Shown piece after piece: positions 6,439 to 14,900 of a stretch of DNA of 15,175 nucleotides. The DNA is from Planctomycetaceae bacterium (GTDB lineage: Bacteria; Planctomycetota; Planctomycetia; Planctomycetales; Planctomycetaceae). The first letter of the stretch is position 1. Every line of letters begins with the position of its first letter. Both the position numbers and the translations under genes were made by a program. The notes below the pieces were generated by a model. It searched no databases and was not told the origin of the DNA. It saw only the letters and a list, made by a program, of their open reading frames with translations. The DNA lies in the NCBI GenBank assembly GCA_947463775.1, contig CANHVD010000066.1:1-15175 (forward strand). Reading direction: 5' to 3'.

Positions 6439-8427
6439 GTCAGTGATGTTGAGCGTAAACGTGGCGGACGCGTCGGGATCTCCACCGATCGTCATGTCAT
6501 CGACTTCCACGTTGACTGTGTAGGTCTGCTGAGTCTCAAAATCCAGAACCACTCCGGATTTCAGACGGAGTTCGCTGGAGACAATTTCAAAGCTGGCTGC
6601 ATCCGTTCCGGTCAGCGACAGCACGTTGGTTCCCTGGGCATCATCGGTCACGGTAATCGTCGCAAGTGTTGTGGCACTTGCAGTACTCACGTCCTCCCTC
6701 AGGTTGGCGGAAGACGGTGTCAGGATGAACGCGGAAGCTGGATCGTTAACCGGGTTAACGGTGACATTAGCCGTAATTGGGAGAATGGACGTAAGACCGA
6801 GGTTGTCCTGAGCCAGCACAGTCAACGCGGCGATTGCATTGCCGTGGGCATTCGCGGCAGGAGTCCAGTAGGCGTTGAGTGTGGCGTTGATTTTGTCATT
6901 CGAGCCGACTACGAACTCGGTGGCCGTGAGAGCAGTCATGCCAATCTTCAGGCTTCCGCTGGAAACAGCCTGCACGACGAATGCGTCGACCGTACCGTCC
7001 ACATCGGTTTCATCGCCCTGAGCCAGGAATTCTGCGAACGTCAGTTCGACCTGCGTATCCTCATTCGTGGTATCTACGACCGCCGCGAAGGCCGTCAACT
7101 GAGGCCGTGAATTCACGAGCATTGACCACAACTCAATACCGTTGGTGCCGTCAGCCGCGCTGAAGAACAGCGTGCCGTTTACGTTCGTCAGAGATGCAGG
7201 GGACGAACTGCTGATTCCGCTGCGGATATCTTTGACAAGTGTGGTGCCGGCGGACGTCCCGTCACTTTTCCACAACTCGAAACCGCTCACACCGTCAATG
7301 GCGGTGAAGAACAACTTGCCATTCACGTTCGTCAGAGAACGCGGAGCTGAACCGCTGTTTCCGCTGCGGATGTCTTTGACGAGTGTGGTCCCGGTGGACG
7401 TGCCGTCACTTTGCCACAACTCGAAACCGTTCACGCTATCAGAGGCGCTGAAGAACAACTTGCCGTTCACGTTCGTTAGAGAAAGCGGATACGAACTGCT
7501 GGTTCCGCTGAGAATATCTTTGACGAGTGTGGTTCCGGCGGACGTGCCGTCACTTTGCCATAACTCAGTGCCGTTCACGCTATCGGAGGCGCTGAAGAAC
7601 AGCTTGCCGTTCACGTTCGTCAGGTAATACGGAGACGAACTGTCGATTCCGCTGCGGATATCTTTGACAAGTGTTGTCCCGGTGGACGTGCCGTCACTTT
7701 GCCACAGCTCAAAACCATTCACGCCGTCAGAGTCGCTGAAGAACAGCTTGCCATTCACGTTCGTCAGAGAAAGCGGATACGAACTGCTGGTTCCGCTGCG
7801 GATATCTTTGACGAGTGTTGTCCCGGCGGAAGTGCCATCACTTTTCCACAACTCGAAACCGGTCGCGCCGTCATTGGCGCTGAAGAACAGCGTGCCGTTC
7901 ACGTTCGTCGGAAAATAAGGAGACGAATTGCCGGTTCCGCCGCGGATATCTTTGACGAGCGTGGTTCCGGCTGACGTGCCGTCGCTTTTCCACAACTCAA
8001 TACCGTTGACGCCGTCATTGGCGCTGAAAAACAGCGTGCCGTTGACGTTCGTCAGATAACTCGGTGAGGAAGCGAGGCTTCCGCTGCGGATATCTTTGAC
8101 AAGTTTGGTCCCGGTGGAGGTACCGTCACTTTTCCACAACTCAATACCGTTAACGCCGTCATTGGCGCTGAAGAACAGCGTACCGTTCACGTTGGCGAAG
8201 TGAGACGGATTTGAGCCGCCAGCTCCGACGAAAAGATCCGCCACAAGGACAGGATCCACCGACAACAATGTTCTGGTCTCCAGTGTCTCCACCATTGGAG
8301 CACCCACGAAGTCTTCCCCCATCAACACAACCTGTCCAGAAGCCGACAGTGTCTTCCGGCGATTACGCCCTGAAGAACGGTGTGGAAAGTGAACGGACAA
8401 AGACTTCAGCCAGTTCTGGAACAACAT
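3577..8427 (-). CDS. Giant surface protein A: ELWxxDGT propeller head, cadherin-like domains, RTX repeats, conserved C-tail
   Basis: 1616 residues. Seen in order: a basic N-terminus without a classical signal peptide (RSSGRNRRK, 17-25); a degenerate LEPR-XLL motif LETRTLLS at 49-56, with Thr where the family has Pro; eight ELWxxDGT-type repeats of exactly 48 residues (ELW starting at 96, 144, 192, 240, 288, 336, 384, 432); a domain with TTNEDTQVELTF at about 440-560; two cadherin-like domains (about 563-662 and 666-770) with LDFET and VNEAP signatures; a linker domain (770-924); five 107-residue RTX units (925-1459) with GGxGxDxLxG nonapeptides; more RTX repeats to about 1528; an 86-residue tail. 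Known: RTX nonapeptides bind Ca2+ and fold on export; LEPR-XLL is typical of planctomycete exported giants. Inferred: a calcium-stabilised cell-surface or secreted adhesin-like protein. The start lacks a clear Shine-Dalgarno; Met36 is an alternative, but it would drop the basic stretch usual before this motif. Confidence 0.9.
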   Translation of the reverse strand: MLFQNWLKSLSVHFPHRSSGRNRRKTLSASGQVVLMGEDFVGAPMVETLETRTLLSVDPVLVADLFVGAGGSNPSHFANVNGTLFFSANDGVNGIELWKSDGTSTGTKLVKDIRSGSLASSPSYLTNVNGTLFFSANDGVNGIELWKSDGTSAGTTLVKDIRGGTGNSSPYFPTNVNGTLFFSANDGATGFELWKSDGTSAGTTLVKDIRSGTSSSYPLSLTNVNGKLFFSDSDGVNGFELWQSDGTSTGTTLVKDIRSGIDSSSPYYLTNVNGKLFFSASDSVNGTELWQSDGTSAGTTLVKDILSGTSSSYPLSLTNVNGKLFFSASDSVNGFELWQSDGTSTGTTLVKDIRSGNSGSAPRSLTNVNGKLFFTAIDGVSGFELWKSDGTSAGTTLVKDIRSGISSSSPASLTNVNGTLFFSAADGTNGIELWSMLVNSRPQLTAFAAVVDTTNEDTQVELTFAEFLAQGDETDVDGTVDAFVVQAVSSGSLKIGMTALTATEFVVGSNDKINATLNAYWTPAANAHGNAIAALTVLAQDNLGLTSILPITANVTVNPVNDPASAFILTPSSANLREDVSTASATTLATITVTDDAQGTNVLSLTGTDAASFEIVSSELRLKSGVVLDFETQQTYTVNVEVDDMTIGGDPDASATFTLNITDVNEAPTAVTLQNTTTTLPENTSTATAIKLADIAVTDDALGANILSLDGTDPGFFEIVNNELRLKAGTELDFETQTSYGVTIEVNDAAVGGAVDAFVEFTLTLTNVLDTTADADAFRIAFSEVDVTITHAINGRRPVTIGTFPLSAPIVLNGLAHNDSVRVIGTANADLFTVSAAGLVVNGTTLTLTGPARLTLAGGAGNDVYQFDADSPLRIWALDESGGGTDTVDFSLTSTVGLVFNMATAGAQAVHANNLSLALGADTTIENVIGGSGADTLFGNSLNNTITGGAGNDRLIGAGGNDLLLGGADNDTYIFVPTNVAESDQVTENPNEGIDTLSFAYLTKEVVVDLGLTSSQTVHANRTLTLNSAVVIENIFGGTGDDTLFGNSQDNLITGGAGDDRLAGGPGNDLLLGGANDDTYIFAAASGPEADRVTENSNEGSDTLSFAFLTTDVLMNLGSSFDQSVHTGRTLKLNSSAVFENLIGGAGADTLFGNSLDNTLTGGAGNDRLIGGTGNDLLLGGTDNDTYIFVPTTVAEADQVSENPNAGVDTPSFAFLTTDVVVDLGLNSSQTVHLNRSITLNSTVVIENIFGGTGADTLLGNSQDNILTGGAGDDTLVGGPGNDLLLGGANNDTYIFAPASGPEADRVNEKFNDGTDTLSFELLRSNVLLNLGSSFVQSVHTDRTLKLNSAGVFDNIIGGSGADTLFGNRLNNTLHGGAGNDKLIGATGNDVLLGGANNDTYFFVPSSGPEADQVIENANEGVDTLNFAYLSTDVVLDLGSTSIQPVNTHLALMLSSPSTFENAVGGTGSDTLLGNSVANRLTGGEGDNILVGMEAGDILEAGSGRDILIGGLGLDILIGGDGDDILIAGLTTSDTSLTSLSNLRTTWISTDTYEARITNLRAGVGSPTVSLTAKINVLKDAGEDDVLVGAIGTDWFFRAVDDVIADLFAGEVFDVL
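4051..5655 (-). repeat. Five tandem 321-bp RTX super-units in protein A
   Basis: Each 107-residue unit runs from an [IF][ED]N-x2-GG header through three RTX nonapeptides, NDTY[IF]F, an EAD-x-V-xEN segment, EGxDTLSF and a VH-x2-RTLxLNS strand. Unit boundaries fall at residues 925, 1032, 1139, 1246, 1353 and 1460, all exactly 107 apart. Two unit types alternate. Units 1 and 3 have VAEADQV...DLGL..QTVH; units 2 and 4 have SGPEADRV...NLGSSF.QSVH; unit 5 is intermediate. Confidence 0.9.
7123..8247 (-). repeat. Eight-copy 144-bp (48-residue) ELWxxDGT repeat array
   Basis: Within protein A the pattern FFSANDG-VNG-ELWKSDGTSAGTTLVKDIRSG-LTNVNG recurs with an exact 48-residue period and no indels across eight copies. 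The array begins part-way through a unit (LVADLF in place of LVKDI, from residue 62). It ends after the ELW strand of the eighth copy (ELWSML), so the first and last partial units add up to one whole unit. This matches the ELWxxDGT repeat family. Confidence 0.9.
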
Positions 8428-8485
8428 ACCGTCAATCTCGGTGGTAGTATGGGGTGACTGCGGTGTGTGAGTGGGTGGGTTCCTG

Positions 8486-8513
8486 AAAGTACACTGCGTT
8501 TGTATGAAGTCAA
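8486..8513 (-). promoter_or_regulatory. Weak candidate sigma70-like promoter for protein A
   Basis: The minus strand reads TTGACT, 16 bases, TACTTT, ending about 58 bases before the start of A. It sits beside an A/T-rich stretch (8511-8525). The -35 is good and the -10 is poor, so this is only a candidate. Just upstream of it, two overlapping inverted repeats (GAACTC 8531-8536 with GAGTTC 8559-8564; GTGACG 8538-8543 with CGTCAC 8564-8569) compete for the same bases. Confidence 0.22.
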
Positions 8514-8635
8514 ATAAATATAAATGATCCGAACTCTGTGACGTTGAGCCAGAGGTGAGAGTTCGTCACGTCGCCAGGAGTAGGGGTGTTGCTGTCAGCC
8601 GGAATATGCTCGTCTTTTTTTGATTTGATGGTTTT

Positions 8636-8660
8636 CACAACCCGAAGCGTGAGCGAAGGA
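8636..8660. repeat. Planctomycete-like dispersed intergenic motif (ACCCGAAGCGTGAGCGAAGG core)
   Basis: The core ACCCGAAGCGTGAGCGAAGG (8640-8659) resembles a short dispersed sequence that I recall from planctomycete intergenic regions (ACCCGAAGCGTCAGCGAGG type). That likeness is from memory. Only one copy is in this window, so its repeat status cannot be shown here. Confidence 0.3.
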
Positions 8661-8939
8661 TCTTGGGGGAGAACTATCCCAACCCGAGCTCGGACTAGCA
8701 GTCCCTCAATGCCTTTTCGGGTGGGGATCGTCCCTATTGCGCAACTTCAAAACTTATGCCTCGTATTGTGATCCCGGGAGCTTATTTCGGGATTGGTCCT
8801 GAGGCGGCTTTCACGCATTTCCCCTTGGCTGAGCTCTCTGTCTGAGCGTCGCGCATCTCCTGCAGCAACCACGATCGGGCATACGCTCAGACTCGTTCTG
8901 CGGTTCGGGGAGGCACTCTAGCTCAGCAGCCAACGCGAA

Positions 8940-8972
8940 ACCGCTCGCCAGTTTGCTGTTTCGGCGAGCGGT
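8940..8972 (-). terminator. Strong hairpin downstream of protein B, possible transcription terminator
   Basis: ACCGCTCGCC (8940-8949) pairs perfectly with GGCGAGCGGT (8963-8972), giving a 10-bp G/C-rich stem and a 13-nt loop. On the minus strand it is followed by only a short TTTC. It lies about 160 bases after the stop codon of B. A second hairpin, GTATAG (8971-8976) with CTATAC (8983-8988), abuts it. The short T-run makes it a weak intrinsic terminator; it may instead act as an RNA 3'-end stabiliser. Confidence 0.35.
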
Positions 8973-9119
8973 ATAGGGGCAGCTATACGATTTTCGATTG
9001 CCGATTTTTGATTGAACGCAGACCGGCGATCTGCAATCTGAGATCTCGCAATCTGCGATCACCAATCAAAAATTCAAAATTGAAAATCCAAAATCCCCAC
9101 GACGCCCTGCCGCTCGCCG
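8962..9119. repeat. A/T-rich degenerate repeat element bounded by perfect 10-bp inverted repeats
   Basis: CGGCGAGCGG (8962-8971) is the exact reverse complement of CCGCTCGCCG (9110-9119). Between them lies an element of short words (GATTTTCGATTG, CCGATTTTTGATTG, CTGCAATCTGAGATCT, CGCAATCTGCGATC, CAATCAAAAATTC) that repeat directly and in inverted order at about 8989-9096. It has no coding signal. It could be a MITE-like or REP-like unit, or structured untranslated RNA of B. Its mobility is unproven because only one copy is visible. Confidence 0.45.
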
Positions 9120-9133
9120 AGGGAAAGGGACAG

Positions 9134-11995
9134 TTAAAGCACGTCGATCAACTCGCCTGCGAACAAGTCGGCGATGACATCGTCGACGGCTCGGAAGAAC
9201 CAGTCAGTGCCGGTTCCGCCCACCAGAACATCATCCTCGCCTGCATCGTTTAAGACATTGATGGTGGTCTTCAATGAAACCAACGGACTGCCGACACCAG
9301 CTCGCAGATTGGTAATGCGATCTGCATACGCGTTGGCGGAAATCCACTGTGTGCGAAGCGTGCTGAGATTGCTCAGGCTGGCATCGCTCGTGGTGAGTCC
9401 GGCAATCAGGATGTCATCGGCAGATCCGCCGATCAGAATATCCAGTCCAAGGCCACCAATCAGGATGTCGCGACCACTGCCCGCTTCCAGGATATCGCCA
9501 GCTTCCATTCCGACCAGAATGTTATCGCCTTCGCCGCCCGTCAGTCGGTTCGCCGCGGCATTTCCCAACAGCGTATCACTGCCCGTGCCGCCCACCGCGA
9601 ACTCGAATGTGCTCAATGAGTTGAGCTTTAACGTACGATTTGCATGCACTGACTGAATCGATGTCGATCCCAGATTCAGTACGACGCTGGTCGTTAGATA
9701 AGCGAAGTTCAGAGTGTCGACGCCTTCATTCGCATTCTCCGTCACCTGATCGGCTTCGGGTCCGGAGGAAGCAACGAAAAGGTAAATGTCGTCGTTCGCT
9801 CCACCGATCAGCAAATCATTGCCAGCTGCACCAATGAGTTTGTCGTTTCCTGCACCACCAGTCAGAGTATTGTCCAGGCTGTTGCCGAACAATGTGTCAG
9901 CACCCGTTCCACCGATGATGTTTTCAAAGACGACAGCAGAGTTCAGCATCAACGTACGATTCGAATGCACTGACTGAAGGAAAGAGGATCCCAGATTCAG
10001 CAGGATGCCAGTGGTCAAATCGACAAAGCTCAATGTGTCACTGCCTTCGTTGACATTCTCTGTCACCCGGTCCGCTTCCTGACCAGAGGCAGGAACAAAA
10101 ACGTAGGTATCGTCGTTGGCTCCGCCGACCAGCAGGTCGTTGCCAGCGCCACCAACGAGCCTGTCATTCCCGGCACCGCCGGAGAGAGTGTTGTTCAAGC
10201 TGCTGCCCGTCAGCGTGTCAGCACCGGTACCGCCGAAGATGTTCTCAATGACAACAGCGGAATTAAGCGTCAATGTGCGATTTGTGTGCACCGTCTGAGC
10301 GGAAGCTAATCCAAGATCCATCACGACGTCTGTGGTCAAAAAGGCAAAGCTCAGCGTGTCGACACCTTCGTTCGGATTCTCTGTGACCTGATCGGCTTCA
10401 GCGACGGTGGTCGGAACAAAAATGTAGGTGTCGTTGTCGGCCCCACCGAGCAACAAGTCGTTGCCGCCAGCGCCGATGAGCCGGTCGTTCCCGACACCTC
10501 CCGTCAGAGTATTATCCCGACTGTTGCCGAACAATGTGTCAGCACCGGTGCCACCAATGATGTTCTCGAAGACCCCAGCGGAGTTGAGCTTTAACGTACG
10601 ATCCGTATGCACCGACTGAAGAAACGATGATCCCAGATTCAGGAGGACGTCCGTTGTTAGAGATGCAAAGCTCAGCGTATCGATGCCGTCGTTCAGATTC
10701 TCACTCACCTGATCGGCTTCAGGACCTGAGGATGGAACAAAAACGTAGGTGTCATTGTTAGCCCCGCCGAACAGAGAATCGTTCCCAGCGCCGCCAATGA
10801 GCTTGTCATCTCCGGCACCGCCGGACAGAGTATTATTCAGACTGTTGCCGGTCAGCGAATCTGCACCTGTCCCGCCCGTCAGGTTCTCGATGACGACAGC
10901 GGAACTGAGCGTCAAAGTACGGTTTGCATGTACCGTCTGAATCGAAATCGATCCAAGGTCCAGCACGACGTCTGTGGTCAAGAAGGCAAAGCTCAGCGTA
11001 TCGACACCTTCGTTCGGATTCTCTGTGATCTGATCCGCTTCAGCGACGGTGGCAGGAACAAAAATGTAGGTGTCGTTGTCGGCCCCACCGAGCATCAAGT
11101 CGTTGCCGCCAGCGCCGATGAGCCTGTCGTTGCCGGCACCTCCTGTCAGAGTATTGTTCAGGCCGTTGCCGAACAGCGTGTCAGCACCGGTCCCACCGAT
11201 GGCATTCTCAATCGTAACAGCTGAGCCCAGAACGAGGCTTAGATTGGTGGCATGCACTGCCTGAGCTCCGGCGGTCGCCATATTGAACACCAGGCCCACG
11301 GTCGATGTGAGAGAAAAATCAACCGTATCTGTGCCGCCTCCGGACTCATCCAGCGTCCATGCTCCAAGAGTGGAATCGGCATCAAACTGGTAGACATCGT
11401 TTCCAGCTGCTCCGACCAAAGTTCGGCTGGCTGGTCCTGTGAGCGTCACGGTCGTTCCATTGACGACGAGTCCTGCGGAAGAAACCGTGAACAGGTCTGC
11501 GTTCGCTGTTCCAAGAACACGAACGCTGTCGTTGGCTGCGAGTCCATTCAGCACGATTGGTGCATTCAGCGGGAAGGTACCGATCGTCACTGGCGCTCCA
11601 CTATTGATTGCGTGTGTGATCGTGACGTTCACGTCTGAAAAGGTGATCCTGAACGCATCCGGATCGGCCGTTGTGTCCAGGACGTTCGTTAGCGTCAGCA
11701 TGAAAGCTGCCGAAGCATCAATCGCCCCGCCCACAGCCGCGTCATTGACTTCAACCGTGACGGAGTAGAACGATTTCGTTTCGAAGTCCAGCACTGTCCC
11801 GGCGACCAGTCGCAATTCATTGCCGACGATCTCAAAGAACGCCGCATCGGGGCCACTCAGCGATAACACATTCGTACCCGAATCCACATCTGCTACTGCA
11901 ATCGTTGCAAGTGTCGTCGAGCTGACCGTGCTGGAGTTTTCTTCAAGACTGACCGTTGTTGGTGAAAGTGTGACAAGATTCGGTGCATCATTCAC
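9134..11995 (-). repeat. Paralogous C-terminal cassette, copy B
   Basis: Partner of 3577-6438 in gene A at a constant offset of 5557 bp. It starts at the VNDAP boundary and ends at the stop codon. The sequences 3' of the two stop codons are unrelated, so the visible duplication is confined to coding sequence. Confidence 0.85.
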
Positions 11996-14900
11996 ACGGG
12001 CGATACTGATCGTGCTGGTCAGCGTATTGCTGTTCAAGGTTCCGTCGCTCATCACAAACTCGACGGATCGATCTGTTGTCGTGGGATTCTCGCTGCTATT
12101 GGCATACTTCACGGACCGCAACGCCGCCTGCCATTCAGCTTTTGTGGCCGTGGATAACGTTGATGTTAGTGTCAACACGCCGCCGATGTTGGTTGAAATG
12201 GCAATGTTGCCCATCGTCACGCCATCGTTTGTGAACGAGAGCACGTCTTCACCCATCACGAAATTCGTGACGGTCACGGTAGCACTGGCCAGCGTGGCGT
12301 TGTCTGCATCAGAAACCACAACTCCGGAGGCAATGGCCGTGGCGCCATCATTCTCGGTGTACATAACACTGCCCGATGTGGTCAGCACCGGGGCCTGCGG
12401 TGTCACATCCGTCAGTGTGACGGCTGTGGCCGTGTAGTTAATCCGCATGGTGCGGCCATTGAAACTGAACGTGCTGCCGTCAGCGTGACTGGAGAACTCT
12501 CCTGTGACACTGGTCGCGGACACGATCACAAATGTGTCGCCAAACGCAGGGATGAAGCTGCCTGTCAGCATCAGGTCCACATCGGCCAGACTCACTGTGC
12601 CGCTCACATTGAGCTGAGTGTATTCAGAGTCGACGGCATTGCCGCTGACGTCGATTGTCACGCTGCTGCCGGCGGTGTAGCTCACTGTACTGGCCGTTAC
12701 GTCGATGCCGCTGCGATTCGGATTGTGGCTGCCGGAACTGTCCGGAGTCAGGAGGAGTGTACCGCCAGTGGTGTTGAATGAACCCGCAGCACTGTTTTGA
12801 ATGATACTGTCACCGCTCATCAACTGAACGCTGGTGTTAACCGAGCGACTAATGTCGGCGCTGATTGTGACCGCCCCGCTGGTGAAGCCACCGATGACGA
12901 GCGTGCCTGCCGTAACACGGTTCAACTCACTCACTGTCAATCCGAGAGATCCCGGGCCATCGTCTGATCCCAAATTGATGGCGGTGCCGTCGGATTGAGG
13001 TCGGATGGTTACTGTATTTGTCGAACCATCCACGAGGCCATTTGTGGAAATCGTCAGGCTGTCGGCAAGCAATGTCAGTGACGCGCCGCTGGTCGCGATA
13101 CTGCCATTCAAACTCAGTGACGCTGTCTCGACCACGACATTCCCGCTGGCCGTACCGATACTGGAACCGATCGCGAAGGAGATGCTGCTGGCCGTAAGCT
13201 TCACGGCACCAGAGCCGCTGTAAACCATATTGGCGTTGCTTCCAACGCTGATGCTATCTGTCCCTGGGACAGCAGTGTCGTCCTGCAGGTCCACATTCAT
13301 CGACGAATCCGCAACGAACGTGAGGTCGGCATTCAGGTTGATCGTGTCGTCATCCGCATCGCCATTGATCGTCAGCGCGGTTGCGGCGGTTGCGGTGCCG
13401 GTTGTTCGCAGGATGTCATTCCCTGCGCCACCATTGAGCGTCACCGTGTCGACAAGGTTGCTGGAACCATAAGTAATCGTCAGCGTGTCCGCACCGCCCG
13501 CTCCGTTGAGAATGATCGATGAGCCTGTGACAGCGGTCGCCGGCACACGCACAGTATTCGTTCCGCTGCCCGTGGCTCCGGCAATCTGAGTAAACAGCAA
13601 CTGACTACTATTGACGAGAATGTAGTCTGTGCCATCAAACGACAGACTCATGTTGTCGCTGATATTTCCCCGCAAGTCAGTGAAAGTCAGGTTTCCACTG
13701 TCCAAAACTACGTTGACGTTAGCGACTTCGGTCAGGACAACGTCGTTGTTGTCCGTGCCGCCCTGGTACGTGATCTGGAAAGGAACACCATTGATGGAAA
13801 AAATTGCTCCCTCGGCGAGATTGTTAAAAGTTTGCGTGACGGTGTCCTGACCGTCATTGTTGATGATCACAATCGGCTGGATAGCACCGGAGGTAATTGA
13901 ACCACTCAGACTGAGCGTGGCATTGCCAGGACTTACGGTTCCGGTGACGTTCAGCTGGTCGAAGTTTCCGTCAGTGGTGCCATTCAATTCCACGACGTAG
14001 GTTGAGCCACTGGCGAAGGATAAATTGCCCGTGTTCAATACGCCGGGAGAACTTCCGGGGCTGACCGTGCCTCCACTGGCAACCGTCACGGCCCCGTTGA
14101 TGGTTCCTGAGCCAGCGAGTGTGCCGCCACTGTTGACCGCGACCGCACTGCTGGAGGCTAATGATCCGTTGACCAGCAATCGACCGGCGCTCACGGTGGT
14201 GTTCCCGGCATAGGTATTATCATTAGCCAGGATGAGCGTGCCGACGCCGGTCTTCGTCAGCGCCTGATCACCGTCAATGATGCCGTTCAATGCCAGCGTG
14301 GCGGCCGTTGTCGTATTGAACGTGGCGGTGCCGGTGGACAGAGTGATGGTCCCGCCCAAGCTGGTGGCGCCGAATGTTGGATTATTGCCGCCTGCAGTCG
14401 CACGAATGATCCCGCCATTGACCGAAATCGGTTCCGCCAGGGCATAGGCGACGCCTTGAAACTCCAGGATTCCGCCCGCATTGACGATGGTACCGCCAGA
14501 GGCAGCTCCCAACGCTTGAGTCGCCGTGCCGCCATTCTCTGTGGTCACGGCCAGTATCCCGTTATTGACCGTCGTAGTGCCAGTGTAGGAACTGGATCCA
14601 GCCCCCAGCGCCTGCCGGCCTGTTCCGGTTTTCACGAGATTGAGTGCCCCAGTGATCGGGCCGTTGAGACGGCTGTCGGCGTTATTGTTTCCCGCACCCA
14701 ATGTCAATGTGGCCAGATTGCTCTGCGAATTGCCGATACTCCCGTTGCCCTGGGCTGAGTCAAACGTTTCGTCAAACCCGTTTACGTCAAAGTTGGAGGC
14801 GTTTAGCACGTCAGCGGTATCGGGAATCACCCCCGCTGCGCCCAATTGGAGGGTGCCACTGCCAATGCTGGCGCTGGCGAACGAGTTCCCGGTGTTGCTG

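Larger units (their letters stand above)
8428..9133. other. 706-bp intergenic region between proteins B and A
   Basis: No gene is supported here. Going from B towards A it holds: a copy of CCGCTCGCCG (9110-9119); an A/T-rich degenerate repeat element (8989-9096); two adjacent hairpins (8971-8988 and 8940-8972); a weak inverted repeat ATCCCG/CGGGAT (8771-8793); a short motif at 8636-8660 of the kind scattered in planctomycete intergenic DNA; then the likely leader and promoter region of A. Its length and structure argue that A has its own transcript rather than being read through from B. Confidence 0.6.

Noticed and set aside
7123..8247. CRISPR array, suggested by regular repeats
   Set aside because: The 144-bp period is in frame and encodes a known protein repeat; there are no short identical repeats with unique spacers and no cas genes.
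8586..9253. Small open frames on both strands in the B-A gap
   Set aside because: They are short, lack ribosome-binding sites and cross the A/T-rich repeat element and hairpins; no family is recognisable.
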